The notes under the pieces: generated by a model
What the model was told of the DNA's origin: nothing
The model's database searches: none
What the model saw: the letters and a program-made list of their open reading frames with translations, nothing else
Position numbers and translations under genes: made by a program
Origin: JBHGXV01 sp041920505
Lineage (GTDB): Bacteria; Bacillota; Bacilli; Brevibacillales; Brevibacillaceae
NCBI GenBank assembly: GCA_041920505.1
Contig: JBHGXV010000005.1
Span: forward strand, 1 to 64,000
DNA length: 64,000 nt
Direction of reading: 5' to 3'
In this document: positions 15,694 to 24,695 of the stretch, piece by piece
How positions within the stretch are numbered: the stretch's first letter is position 1
Layout of the letters: each line of letters begins with the position of its first letter

Positions 15694-16572
15694 ATGAAAA
15701 AATCGGCGTTGCTGATCTCGCTCAGCGGTTTGTTGGCAACGGGACTGGCCGCCACGGCGGTTGCTGCCGGTGCCAGCCCGTTTGGCCAATTCGGCAGTTA
15801 CGATAAAGTGGAAGTATTTGTCGACGGCACGTCCGTGAAGGATCGCGGCGTCCTGATCGAAGGCAAGCTGTACGTCCCCGTCGATCCGCTGCGGGATATG
15901 AACAAGGCTGCCTACTATTACGATCCGCAAACCTATCAGGTCTACCTGTTTTTTGGCGGCAGGCGCAGCAACCCGCAGACTGTCGATCCGATGGCGGTCG
16001 GCGGAACCCCTTTGGCCACGGGCAATGTCCAGCCGGGCTTTATGGAGGGGATTCCCTACGACGCCGACAACTATCATGCCGGAATGATGCGGCAGGATAT
16101 CATCAACATCGCGACATTGGCGAAGGCGCTTCTGGACACGTCTCGCGATCTGGACAATGTGGTTTACTCGAAGCTTACGTTTAACCGCAATCCCGACATG
16201 AACCTGTTGCGCCAACGCCTTATGTACCGCAGCATGCCGTTTTCGCTGATGAAGGATCGGATGGATGCGCTCGCCGACGAATTGGGGCGGCAGATCGGCA
16301 GTTCGTACAAACGTAAGATGAAAGACGTGATGGATGAACTGGACACGGCGGTCCGCAAAAAGGAAAAGGCGATGGACGCGCTGGAAGACTGGATTCGTTC
16401 GTCGGATAAAGACGATTTGGATGATTTCCGCGATTACGAGGATGACGCCAAGGACAGCATTTACAGCGCCATCAGGAAGCTGACCGGCGAAAATATAAAG
16501 AATCCACAACAGAAGTACAGTGACAACATCAAGGAGAGAGTGGAGAAGTGGGCGCAAAATCAGCGCAAATAA
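15694..16572 (+). CDS. secreted protein with copper-amine-oxidase-N-like stalk domain
   Basis: A 292-residue exported protein. Residues 1-25 are a signal peptide (MKKSALLISLSGLLATGLA, cleavage near AAG). Residues 35-90 resemble the small beta domain often called copper amine oxidase N-terminal or stalk domain (VFVDGTSVKDRGVLIEGKLY, then VPVDPLRDM), common in cell-surface proteins of Bacilli and not a sign of oxidase activity. The remaining ~180 residues are helical and charged. The gene overlaps the following subtilase by 25 bases, which suggests joint production, perhaps as a surface partner or propeptide-like chaperone. The role is unknown. Confidence 0.7.
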   Translation: MKKSALLISLSGLLATGLAATAVAAGASPFGQFGSYDKVEVFVDGTSVKDRGVLIEGKLYVPVDPLRDMNKAAYYYDPQTYQVYLFFGGRRSNPQTVDPMAVGGTPLATGNVQPGFMEGIPYDADNYHAGMMRQDIINIATLAKALLDTSRDLDNVVYSKLTFNRNPDMNLLRQRLMYRSMPFSLMKDRMDALADELGRQIGSSYKRKMKDVMDELDTAVRKKEKAMDALEDWIRSSDKDDLDDFRDYEDDAKDSIYSAIRKLTGENIKNPQQKYSDNIKERVEKWAQNQRK

Positions 16573-19121
16573 GGAAGCACAATACGCCATTGCCATTGTT
16601 CCTGTTCGTGGTGGCAACGTTCGCCCTGTTTGCGGCGGATCGCCAAACCGCCTGGGCGGCCGCCGCGCCCAACGACTACTATTACAGCAACCAGTCCCAC
16701 CTCAAACAGATCAAGGCGGACAAAGCGTGGGAGACGATAAAGGGGAACCCCTCCATTACCATTGCCGTTCTGGATACCGGAGTGGACAGCAACCATCCGG
16801 ATCTGAAAGGCAACCTGCTCCCCGGGGTGAACCTGGTGAATCCCGGCAAACCGCCTGTCGATGATAACGGCCACGGAACGGCGGTGGCTGGCATTATCGC
16901 CGCCAAAGGCAACAACCGCATCGGGGTGGCCGGCGTGATGTGGAGCGCCCGCATCCTGCCGATCAAGGTGTTGGACAAGTACGCCGAGTCTGACGATGTC
17001 AGTACGGTTGCGCGAGGCATACATATTGCCGTCGACCGGGGAGCGAAGATTATCGTTATGTCGCTCAGCATTTTGACCAATTCGCCCAGTTTGGAAGAAG
17101 CGGTTCGCTATGCTGAGGAAAAAGGCGTGATTGTGGTCGCCGCCTCCGGAAACGAGGGCAGCCGGGTCGCCTACCCTGCGGCCTATCCCACCGTTATCGC
17201 CGTGGGAGCGGTGAACGGCAGCAACAAGCCGCTCTACCAGTCCAATCTGGGTCCCGAGCTGAAACTGATGGCGCCCGGCTGGAATGTGTACACGACCAAA
17301 ATGGGCGGCACCTATGGCGCGATCAGCGGCACTTCGGCTGCGGCTCCGCAGGTGGCGGCTGCGGCGGGGCTGGTTCTGGCCCAAAGACCTCATCTGACGC
17401 CGCTGGAAGTGCGTCAGTTGCTGTACTACACGGCAGCCGATCTGGGGCCAAAGGGGTGGGACAAGGAGACCGGATACGGCTTGCTTGACGTCAGCCGTGC
17501 GGTTCATACCGTGTTGCCCGCTGATATCAACGAACCCAACAACTCCCAGTCGCGGGCGACGCCATTTCCGATCGAGTCGCAGGCGCGGGGCGAACTCAGT
17601 CCGAAAGATCAGGTGGACTGGTTTTATACGGACGTGCCGTATGACGGAAAAGTGACCTTCCGTACATGGGTGTCGACAGGGACGGTGGCCCCGATCGCAG
17701 CCACGTTTTTCAGCGAAGACCGCTCGCCGGTCACCTACTACATCTCCAGCGGCGGCACGTTGACGGTTCCGCTTAGGGCCGGCAGGGTGTATTACAAGCT
17801 GGAGCGAGTCGGTATCCCTTCTGTTCGCTACGTCTTGACCAGCCGCTTCACGATCAACCCGGACCGCTACGAAAAAAACGACACGTTGGAAACGGCGCGG
17901 CCGCTCCCGCCCGGCAATCGGGTCAGCATCGAAGGCAACTTCCATACACGGGGCGATGAAGACTGGTTTTCCTACTATGTCCGCGACCCCGGGAAGCTGA
18001 ATCTCTCGGTCACGACGGACACACTGCGGATCGACCCGGTTCTGTTCGTGGAGAAACTGGGCGGCTCGTGGGAAACATTTGACGACGGAACGCGGGAGAA
18101 TCCTGCGGAACGGGCCAATCTGGACGTGTCGCCAGGGAAGTATCTTATTCGTCTGAGCGACTATAACCACAATCAGGTCAACGGTGTGTACCGGCTTGAC
18201 CTGACCTACACACCGGAGCGAAAAGACGACAACGAGCCGAACGACACCTCCCGGCTGGCGACCCGGCTCGGAAACGGGACGTTGATGACCGGCACGATCT
18301 CGTCCCGTTCCGACAACGACTGGTTTCAGTTTCAGATCCCATCTGACTCGTACGTCACGATTCGGGCGCCGTACGTCCCTGTTTCTTCCGGAGTCAAGCT
18401 GACGCTCTACAGCGAGACTAACTACGTGCTCGTCGCCGAAGACGAGGTGGCCCAGTTGTCGGCCAAGGGGCGCCCCATCGCTGCGATGAAGCTGTCGGCC
18501 GGAACGTATTACGTGCGGATCACCAGCACGGTGCCGTTCAAGTATGACACCTACCGGCTGACCGTGACCCGGGAAAAACTGGTCGACGGCTACCGCGACA
18601 TCAGCAACCACTGGGCTCGTTACCCGATCGCGCGGTTGAGCCGGGCGGGCATCGTCAACGGGTTCGAGGACTACACGTTCAGACCGAACCAACCGGTGAC
18701 GCGGGCCCAATTCGCCGCGATGCTGATCCGGGCGATGAATCGCAAAGGGCTGTACACCGGAACGACCGGTGCCGTCCACTTCGCCGACCTGAAGCGGTCC
18801 CACTGGGCGTACACCAGCATCGTGCAGGCAGCCCGCCTTGGTATCCTGCAGGGGTATCCCAACCACACCGTCCGCCCCAATGCGCCGGTGACGCGGGCCG
18901 AGATGGCCGCGATGGTGGCCCGGGCCAAGAAATTGCTGCTGTATCCGCGCGGGTATTCCTCCTACGTGGATGTCTCGACCGGATACTGGGCATCCCCGGC
19001 GATCGAGTCGCTGACCTCTTACGGGTATGTGAACGGGTATCGGGATGGCACCTACCGGCCGCAGGCAAATGCGCTGCGGGGCGAGGTGGTCGTACTGCTG
19101 GCCAAGGTGTTTGATTTGTAA
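16548..19121 (+). CDS. S-layer-anchored subtilisin-like serine protease (S8, PPC, SLH)
   Basis: An 857-residue exported protease. A signal peptide (residues ~13-38) is followed directly by a subtilase domain with catalytic D76 (VLDTGVD), H109 (DNGHGT), oxyanion N202 (SGNEG) and S263 (SGTSAAAP). Three PPC-like domains follow, recognised by the repeated EPN(N/D) start and DWF core (near 330, 445 and 565). Three SLH domains (about 680-855) should bind pyruvylated cell-wall polymer. No long I9-type propeptide is evident between signal and catalytic domain. It starts at GTG 16548, with AAGGAGAG 9 bases upstream inside the previous gene. Confidence 0.92.
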   Translation: MGAKSAQIRKHNTPLPLFLFVVATFALFAADRQTAWAAAAPNDYYYSNQSHLKQIKADKAWETIKGNPSITIAVLDTGVDSNHPDLKGNLLPGVNLVNPGKPPVDDNGHGTAVAGIIAAKGNNRIGVAGVMWSARILPIKVLDKYAESDDVSTVARGIHIAVDRGAKIIVMSLSILTNSPSLEEAVRYAEEKGVIVVAASGNEGSRVAYPAAYPTVIAVGAVNGSNKPLYQSNLGPELKLMAPGWNVYTTKMGGTYGAISGTSAAAPQVAAAAGLVLAQRPHLTPLEVRQLLYYTAADLGPKGWDKETGYGLLDVSRAVHTVLPADINEPNNSQSRATPFPIESQARGELSPKDQVDWFYTDVPYDGKVTFRTWVSTGTVAPIAATFFSEDRSPVTYYISSGGTLTVPLRAGRVYYKLERVGIPSVRYVLTSRFTINPDRYEKNDTLETARPLPPGNRVSIEGNFHTRGDEDWFSYYVRDPGKLNLSVTTDTLRIDPVLFVEKLGGSWETFDDGTRENPAERANLDVSPGKYLIRLSDYNHNQVNGVYRLDLTYTPERKDDNEPNDTSRLATRLGNGTLMTGTISSRSDNDWFQFQIPSDSYVTIRAPYVPVSSGVKLTLYSETNYVLVAEDEVAQLSAKGRPIAAMKLSAGTYYVRITSTVPFKYDTYRLTVTREKLVDGYRDISNHWARYPIARLSRAGIVNGFEDYTFRPNQPVTRAQFAAMLIRAMNRKGLYTGTTGAVHFADLKRSHWAYTSIVQAARLGILQGYPNHTVRPNAPVTRAEMAAMVARAKKLLLYPRGYSSYVDVSTGYWASPAIESLTSYGYVNGYRDGTYRPQANALRGEVVVLLAKVFDL

Positions 19122-19146
19122 GACAGGATGAAGGAGGAAACGAACC

Positions 19147-19620
19147 ATGCGAACCAAAACCAAAGGATTGCTTGCCGCCGCGATTGGCGCGGTGACGATT
19201 TTTGCCGGTCAGGCGTGGGCTGACATGGCCGGCGCGTCTGGCGTTCCCGGTTCCGCTGACGATCCGGTGGTGACGAAAAGCTACGTCGACGAACAAATCC
19301 GCAAGGCCCTCGGCGGCGGAGGCAGCGGCGGCAGCGGCGGGAACAAACTGGTGGTGGTGGAACTGACGCCGGGCAAGACCCTGTACGGCTTCGAAGGCAC
19401 CGAATTCATCGTCCGCACCGGCAAAGTGGTTTCTGTTGCCGGTGTCAACGGCGACGGCCTGACCGACATCACCGCAGGTGCCGACCTGAAAGCGGGAGCG
19501 CCGGTGGACACCAACCACCTGCTTCTGATCGCCCGCTCCGATTCGCGCGGGCTGCGGCTTGAACCTGACTTCAATGGCAAGGCGTACGTGATGGTGCGCG
19601 GACAGTACGAACTGCGATAA
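19147..19620 (+). CDS. small secreted protein with SYVDEQ motif
   Basis: A 157-residue protein with a signal peptide (residues 1-25, ending QAWA). Next comes the segment SADDPVVTKSYVDEQIRKAL at about 36-55, a motif seen in several secreted Bacilli proteins, then a Gly/Ser linker (GGGGSGGSGG). The C-terminal beta-rich region of about 90 residues has no recognised domain name. It lies 25 bases after the subtilase and is probably cotranscribed with it, so it may be a surface partner. GGAGG precedes the ATG. Function unknown. Confidence 0.7.
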   Translation: MRTKTKGLLAAAIGAVTIFAGQAWADMAGASGVPGSADDPVVTKSYVDEQIRKALGGGGSGGSGGNKLVVVELTPGKTLYGFEGTEFIVRTGKVVSVAGVNGDGLTDITAGADLKAGAPVDTNHLLLIARSDSRGLRLEPDFNGKAYVMVRGQYELR

Positions 19621-19644
19621 ATCCCGTAAAAATATATGTTCGCA

Positions 19645-19673
19645 TTGACACTGTCTGCAAAAACGATTATTCT
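19645..19673 (+). promoter_or_regulatory. sigma-A promoter of metK
   Basis: TTGACA at 19645-19650 and TATTCT at 19668-19673 are 17 bases apart. The S-box leader starts about 18 bases downstream. Confidence 0.65.
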
Positions 19674-19690
19674 ATTAGGCGTAATGGATA

Positions 19691-19791
19691 CTCTTATCCA
19701 GAGCAGGCGGAGGGACTGGCCCAATGAAGCCCGGCAACCGTATCGAGCGGTGCTAACCAGCAGAATGGAAGACCATTCTGGCCGATAAGAG
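19691..19791 (+). promoter_or_regulatory. SAM-I (S-box) riboswitch
   Basis: The leader has the S-box order: CTCTTATC (19691-19698) closes with GATAAGAG (19784-19791). Inside are CAGAGCAGGCGGAGGGA, the AATGAAGCCCGGCAACC segment and the GGTGCTAACC block. SAM binding should favour the terminator downstream and shut off metK, the SAM synthetase gene. Confidence 0.96.
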
Positions 19792-19815
19792 GGTTAGGGA
19801 ACGCAAAGAAAAAGC

Positions 19816-19851
19816 ACCTTTTCCTCGATTGCGGGAAAAGGTTTATTTTTT
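19816..19851 (+). terminator. S-box expression-platform terminator
   Basis: ACCTTTTCC (19816-19824) pairs with GGAAAAGGT (19834-19842), followed by a T-rich run, between the aptamer and metK. Confidence 0.85.
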
Positions 19852-19916
19852 GGACGTGATAGAAACCTGATTCGGCAACCCACACTATAGCTATGGAGTT
19901 AGAAGGAGGTAGTATT

Positions 19917-21128
19917 ATGGCATTGCAAAAAGGCCGCCGTTTGTTCACTTCGGAATCCGTAACGGAAGGACATCCCGACAAGATTTGCGACCAGATTTCC
20001 GACGCTGTTCTCGACGCGATCCTCGCCAAAGACCCCAACGCGCGCGTCGCGTGCGAAACGTCTGTGACCACCGGCTTGGTGCTGGTAGCGGGCGAAATCA
20101 CCACCAGCACCTATGTGGACATCCAGAAACTGGTGCGTGACACGATCCGCGAAATCGGCTACGACCGCGCGAAATTCGGTTTCGACGCCGATACGTGCGG
20201 TGTCATTACCGCCATCGGCGAACAATCGCCTGACATCGCGATGGGCGTCGACCAGGCGCTCGAAGCCAAGGAAGGCAAAATGACCGACGAAGAGATCGAG
20301 GCGATCGGCGCCGGCGACCAGGGTTTGATGTTTGGTTTCGCTTGCAACGAAACGCCTGAGTTGATGCCGCTGCCGATCAGTATGGCTCACCAACTGGCGC
20401 GCCGCCTGGCTGAGGTGCGCAAAAACGGTACGCTGAATTACCTGCGTCCGGACGGCAAAACGCAAGTAACGGTGGAATACGAAGACGACAAACCGGTTCG
20501 CATTGACACCATCGTCGTCTCCACCCAACACGCTCCGGAAGTCAGCCTGGAAACGATCAAGGCAGACATTCTCGAACACGTGATCAAACCGGTGGTTCCG
20601 GCACAGTTCCTGGACGCCGACACCAAATACTTCATCAACCCGACCGGCCGTTTCGTCATCGGCGGTCCGCAAGGCGATGCCGGCTTGACCGGCCGCAAAA
20701 TCATCGTCGACACCTACGGCGGTTACGCTCGTCACGGCGGCGGCGCCTTCTCCGGTAAAGACCCGACCAAGGTGGACCGTTCCGGCGCATACGCGGCCCG
20801 CTACGTGGCGAAAAACATCGTGGCTGCCGGCTTGGCCGACAAGTGCGAAGTGCAGGTTGCGTACGCCATCGGGGTGGCGCAACCGGTGTCGATCAGTGTC
20901 GACACGTTCGGTACCGGAAAAGTGTCCGAAGAAGACCTGGTAAAACTGATCCGCAAGCATTTTGACCTGCGTCCTGCGGGCATCATCAAGCAACTGGACC
21001 TGCGCCGTCCGATCTATAAACAAACGGCTGCATACGGTCACTTTGGCCGCAATGACCTGAACGTGCCGTGGGAGCGCACCGACAAAGCGGATGCGCTGAA
21101 AAAAGACGCGGCAGAACTCGTGAAGTAA
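19917..21128 (+). CDS. metK: S-adenosylmethionine synthetase
   Basis: A 403-residue enzyme that makes SAM from methionine and ATP, releasing phosphate and pyrophosphate. Family signatures are FTSESVTEGHPDKICDQISD near residue 8, GAGDQGLMFGFA near 115 and GGGAFSGKDPTKVDRSGAY near 277. The length is normal. The ATG at 19917 is chosen because AAGGAGGT lies 7 bases upstream and the protein then begins MALQKGRRLF as in homologues; the frame is open upstream to 19893. It sits behind a SAM riboswitch and ends in its own terminator, so it is a single-gene unit. Confidence 0.98.
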   Translation: MALQKGRRLFTSESVTEGHPDKICDQISDAVLDAILAKDPNARVACETSVTTGLVLVAGEITTSTYVDIQKLVRDTIREIGYDRAKFGFDADTCGVITAIGEQSPDIAMGVDQALEAKEGKMTDEEIEAIGAGDQGLMFGFACNETPELMPLPISMAHQLARRLAEVRKNGTLNYLRPDGKTQVTVEYEDDKPVRIDTIVVSTQHAPEVSLETIKADILEHVIKPVVPAQFLDADTKYFINPTGRFVIGGPQGDAGLTGRKIIVDTYGGYARHGGGAFSGKDPTKVDRSGAYAARYVAKNIVAAGLADKCEVQVAYAIGVAQPVSISVDTFGTGKVSEEDLVKLIRKHFDLRPAGIIKQLDLRRPIYKQTAAYGHFGRNDLNVPWERTDKADALKKDAAELVK

Positions 21129-21142
21129 CGCGATTCGCTTCA

Positions 21143-21172
21143 AACGCCTGGCCTTTGAGCCGGGCGTTTTTT
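21143..21172 (+). terminator. terminator of metK
   Basis: AACGCCTGGC (21143-21152) pairs with GCCGGGCGTT (21159-21168), followed by T residues. Confidence 0.85.
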
Positions 21173-21267
21173 CTTTGAGGAAAAACCCGGCTGTGCTGGA
21201 TGGCGATACATAAAGGATTCTTATCAGTTCCTGTCGAATGGAGTAGGTGCTGAAACGGGGGAGCTTT

Positions 21268-22269
21268 ATGAGAAACTGGGTGTCAATTGCGGGCATGTCT
21301 CTGTTTATGCTCGTCCTGGTGGTGGCCGGCGGGCTGTATGCGGGAGGAAACCATTCGGCGAATCCCGAACAGAATGTGCAACCTTTTCCGCAGGCTTCCA
21401 CGTCTAATGAGTATAGGCATAACGATCTAGGCGCAGGCTCTGTCGCCGATCTGGCGGTTAAACCGGTGAATCATCAGCATTGGTACCGGAATCAGGTGGT
21501 GGTGCTTATGTATCACCATATCGCCGACGACAAGAGCAAGCCCTTTGCCATCACTCCCGAACAGTTTGCCCGGCATATGGCGTTTCTCTATGAACACGAC
21601 TTGCACCCGATTTCGCTTTCCGAATTTTTACGTTTTGTCGACACGGGTGAGCTTTCGACAGAAAATGCGGTTTTGATTACCTTTGATGACGGGTATGAAA
21701 GTTATTATTCGCAAGCGTTTCCCGTCTTGCGGCAATACGGCTTTCCGTCCGTCAATTTCGTGATCGCCGGCAGATTGCGGGACAGTGCGGAGCGGAAGCG
21801 CGAGGGGATGATTACTCCGCTTACCGAGGATGAGATCAGAGTGATGCTGGCCTCCGGACTGGTGGAGATTGGCTCCCATACCTACAGCTTGCATGAGCAG
21901 TCTGTGCAGAGTGAGTGGGGAAAATTGAAGCCCGGCACGGCGCCGGTGTACCTGGAAGACCTGAACCGGATCGAAGAAGATCAGGAATACCGCAACCGAT
22001 TGTACGTAGATTTTACCATATCGCGGGTAGCCTTGGCCGATCTCGTGAAAGAACCGGTTGTGACCATTGCGCTGCCCCACGGTTACAAAAACCAGACTGT
22101 GATCGAGACCGCCAAGGAAGCAGGTTACCGGTACGTGTTTACCTCACGCCCGGCCGTGGTCAAACCCGGGGTCAATCCGTTCGACATCCCGCGCTATGAC
22201 GTCGGGTTGCCCGATGAGGACGTGACGAAGCTGGAGCAGGTGTTTGCCGCCGCCAAAACCGCTTTCTGA
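21268..22269 (+). CDS. polysaccharide deacetylase (NodB family), exported
   Basis: A 333-residue protein with an N-terminal membrane/signal segment (residues 3-24) and a carbohydrate esterase 4 (NodB) domain from about residue 80. Motif 1 is TFDDG (VLITFDDGYES near 133-143, catalytic and metal-binding Asp) and the histidine motif is IGSHTYSLHEQ near 205. VLMYHHI near 82 is typical of the YxkH/PgdA-like subgroup. It probably deacetylates cell-wall glycan or exopolysaccharide. The ATG at 21268 follows GGGGGAG; the GTG at 21247 is poorer. It lies 11 bases before degS, so it may share its transcript. Confidence 0.87.
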   Translation: MRNWVSIAGMSLFMLVLVVAGGLYAGGNHSANPEQNVQPFPQASTSNEYRHNDLGAGSVADLAVKPVNHQHWYRNQVVVLMYHHIADDKSKPFAITPEQFARHMAFLYEHDLHPISLSEFLRFVDTGELSTENAVLITFDDGYESYYSQAFPVLRQYGFPSVNFVIAGRLRDSAERKREGMITPLTEDEIRVMLASGLVEIGSHTYSLHEQSVQSEWGKLKPGTAPVYLEDLNRIEEDQEYRNRLYVDFTISRVALADLVKEPVVTIALPHGYKNQTVIETAKEAGYRYVFTSRPAVVKPGVNPFDIPRYDVGLPDEDVTKLEQVFAAAKTAF

Positions 22270-22280
22270 GGAGAGGTTAC

Positions 22281-23423
22281 ATGGAACAGGAAATAGATGT
22301 CAGTCTCCTCGACGGGGTGATCAAAAAGACAGTTGCCGCCGTCGAATCGAGCAAGGAACAGATTTTTGAGATCGCCGAGAGTGCCCGCCGGGAAGCTTTG
22401 GCGATGCAGCGCGAGATCCAGGAGGTAAAGCTGGAGATCGCCGACGTGATCGATCGCGTGGACAAACTGGAACTCAAATCCCGTCAGGCGCGCGTGCGGC
22501 TGGCTCAGGTGAGCCGCAACTTTCACAGCTATACCGAAGAGGATATTCGCGTCGCTTACGAGGAAGCCAACCAGGTGCAAATCGACCTGTCGCTCGCCCG
22601 TGAACGGGAAAGCAACCTGCGTCGGCGGCGGGACGACCTGGAGCGCCGTCTGCGCAATCTGGAAGAGACGATTGCCCGGGCGGAAGGTTTGATGGCGCAG
22701 ATGGGCGTGGTGTTGGGCTATCTCACCGGCGATTTGAGCAAGGTGGATGAAGCCCTGGAAACGGCGCGTCAAACACAGTTGATGGGCTTGAAAATTATCC
22801 AGGCGCAGGAAGAAGAACGAAAACGGGTCGCGCGGGAAATTCACGATGGCCCGGCGCAGTCGATGGCCAATCTTGTGTTGCGCACCGAACTGGTGGAGAT
22901 CATGCTCAAAAACGAGCGATTGCAGGAGGCTCAGGCGGAGTTGGGCGAACTGAAAGAAATGGTGCGCCTGAGTCTGGCCGACGTGCGCCGCATCATCTTC
23001 GACCTGCGGCCGATGGCGTTGGATGATCTGGGGCTGGTGCCGACCATCCAGAAATACATCCAAACCTTTGAGGAACGAACCGGGTTGACCGTCGACCTGG
23101 TGGTGTTCGGCAAGGAACAGGAGCTGGAAAGCTCGGTGAAGGCCGCGCTGTTTCGGCTGGTGCAAGAGTGCCTGAACAATGTGGCCAAACACGCCCAGGC
23201 GAGGTTTGTTCAGGTAAAGGTCGAGTTTCAGGACGAATCCATCTTTCTCGTCGTCCGCGACGACGGCGTCGGTTTTGTTGTGTCACAGACCGAGCGAACC
23301 GGTCAGTCGTTCGGGATTATCGGGATGAAAGAGAGAACCCAACTGTTGCAAGGGAAAATGGAGATCGTATCCGCGCCGAAGCAGGGTACCAAGGTCTTTT
23401 TCCAAATCCCGCTGAAAAAGTAA
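22281..23423 (+). CDS. degS: sensor histidine kinase DegS
   Basis: A 380-residue cytoplasmic kinase without membrane segments. The first ~150 residues are a long coiled-coil sensor region. The dimerisation/phosphoacceptor domain carries H188 in RVAREIHDGPAQS (HisKA_3), and the ATPase domain has the N-box ECLNNVAKHAQA and the G-box VRDDGVGF. This matches DegS of Bacillus subtilis in size and layout. It phosphorylates DegU, encoded 32 bases downstream, to control exoenzymes, motility and competence. Confidence 0.95.
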   Translation: MEQEIDVSLLDGVIKKTVAAVESSKEQIFEIAESARREALAMQREIQEVKLEIADVIDRVDKLELKSRQARVRLAQVSRNFHSYTEEDIRVAYEEANQVQIDLSLARERESNLRRRRDDLERRLRNLEETIARAEGLMAQMGVVLGYLTGDLSKVDEALETARQTQLMGLKIIQAQEEERKRVAREIHDGPAQSMANLVLRTELVEIMLKNERLQEAQAELGELKEMVRLSLADVRRIIFDLRPMALDDLGLVPTIQKYIQTFEERTGLTVDLVVFGKEQELESSVKAALFRLVQECLNNVAKHAQARFVQVKVEFQDESIFLVVRDDGVGFVVSQTERTGQSFGIIGMKERTQLLQGKMEIVSAPKQGTKVFFQIPLKK

Positions 23424-23455
23424 GGGCAACACAGTGTTGCAGGAGGTAGACCAGA

Positions 23456-24163
23456 ATGGAAAAGCAAATGGGAGAGATCAGCGTCGTTTTGATCGACGAT
23501 CATCAGTTGTTTCGCGAAGGAGTCAAACGCATTCTGGAGATGGAGGAGGGCTTCAAGGTCATCGGCGAGGGCTCGGACGGAACCGACGCTTTCCGGCTGG
23601 CGGAGAAGCTGACTCCTGACGTGATTCTGATGGATATCAACATGCCCAACGTCAACGGTGTTTCCGCAGCGCAGAGCGTGATCGAGGTGAGCCCGAAGAC
23701 GCGGGTGATCATTTTGTCGATCCACGACGACGAGGGGTACGTGTACCGCACGCTTCGTTCCGGGGCTTCCGGCTATTTGCTCAAGGAGATGGACGCTGCC
23801 GACCTGGTGGAAGCCGTTCGCGTGGTAGCGCGCGGTGGCGCATACATTCATCCGAAGGTGACTGGAAAGTTGATCGACGAATTCCGTCGCCTGTCTGAAC
23901 AGGAAGAGTCGCATGATCGGCCGATTTCCGCAGAAGCGACCCCGCTCGTCGATTCGCGGGCGATCGAGTCCCTGACGCGGCGCGAACGGGAAGTGCTGCA
24001 ACTGATGGCCGAAGGCAAGAGTAACCGGATGATCGGCGAAAACCTGTTCATCAGCGAGAAAACCGTGAAAAATCACGTGAGCAGCATCTTGCAAAAACTG
24101 GACGTGCAGGACCGGACACAAGCGGTCGTCATCTCGATCAAAAACGGTTGGGTCAAATTGTAG
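23456..24163 (+). CDS. degU: response regulator DegU
   Basis: A 235-residue NarL/FixJ-type response regulator. The receiver has the acidic pair DD at about 14-15, the phosphoacceptor D60 in VILMDINMPNVNG and the lysine in YLLKEMD. A linker of about 35 residues leads to a LuxR-type helix-turn-helix (LTRREREVLQLMAEGKSNRM, then VKNHVSSILQKL). AGGAGGT is well placed before the ATG. It pairs with the upstream DegS. In Bacilli DegU acts on degradative enzyme, flagellar and comK control, and the com/flagellar genes follow here. Confidence 0.95.
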   Translation: MEKQMGEISVVLIDDHQLFREGVKRILEMEEGFKVIGEGSDGTDAFRLAEKLTPDVILMDINMPNVNGVSAAQSVIEVSPKTRVIILSIHDDEGYVYRTLRSGASGYLLKEMDAADLVEAVRVVARGGAYIHPKVTGKLIDEFRRLSEQEESHDRPISAEATPLVDSRAIESLTRREREVLQLMAEGKSNRMIGENLFISEKTVKNHVSSILQKLDVQDRTQAVVISIKNGWVKL

Positions 24164-24228
24164 CAAGCGAGGGAAGCACCCTAGCCAAGCTGTCCGGCAT
24201 ACCCTAATCACAGGAGGGGATGACCGTG

Positions 24229-24600
24229 ATGGAAGATTTCTTGGTGTGGTTGCTGGCGGCATATGGCTGCTCCTCCCTCTTGGTGGCCCTGTTGAATCGC
24301 CTCGCGTTCAGGACCTTTGTTCGCGGCAACGAGCCGCTTGTTCACTATCAACTGCTGATTGGCAACAGTGAAAATATCCTGGAAGGCGTGGTTCGCCGTT
24401 TGCTGTTCCGATCTTTCATGCAAGGCAGACCGATTCGGATTACATTCGAGGACTGCGGTTCGACGGACGATACGCTGAAGATTGCCGCCGTCCTAAAGCG
24501 GCAACAAGCGTTCTGGACCGATGATGCCATGCCGGACAAAGGAAATTCCATTATGATTGACCTACGCAGGTCCAAAGGGCAGGAGAGCACGCAACAGTAG
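24229..24600 (+). CDS. small membrane-anchored protein of unknown function
   Basis: A 123-residue protein with one N-terminal hydrophobic segment (FLVWLLAAYGCSSLLVALLN) and a soluble part containing ENILEGVVRRLLFRSFMQGR and ITFEDCGSTDDTLKIAAVLK. The last segment recalls the nucleotide-sugar site of family 2 glycosyltransferases, but the protein is far too short for such an enzyme. ATG 24229 is preferred to ATG 24220, which would sit right against AGGAGGGG. It follows degU after 65 bases and its stop codon is part of a terminator stem. The family is not recognised. Confidence 0.65.
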   Translation: MEDFLVWLLAAYGCSSLLVALLNRLAFRTFVRGNEPLVHYQLLIGNSENILEGVVRRLLFRSFMQGRPIRITFEDCGSTDDTLKIAAVLKRQQAFWTDDAMPDKGNSIMIDLRRSKGQESTQQ

Positions 24601-24611
24601 CTCTCCTTTTT
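24582..24611 (+). terminator. terminator overlapping the stop codon of the small membrane gene
   Basis: GGAGAGC (24582-24588) pairs with GCTCTCC (24600-24606), followed by five T residues. The TAG stop at 24598-24600 reaches the second arm. It separates degSU from the com genes. Confidence 0.75.
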
Positions 24612-24695
24612 GTGTTCCTTCTTTCGGATTTCTTGCGCCGGCCGCTGTCTTTTTCCAAACTGGTGGGTAAAGAGACTGAGCGGGAGGGACGGCGC

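Noticed and set aside
16560..19163. Very long open frame on the minus strand opposite the subtilase gene (and a similar one at 45046-47727 opposite secA)
   Set aside because: These follow from the G+C-rich codon pattern of the real gene; the translations are rich in Arg, His and Gln, have no recognisable domain and no ribosome site.
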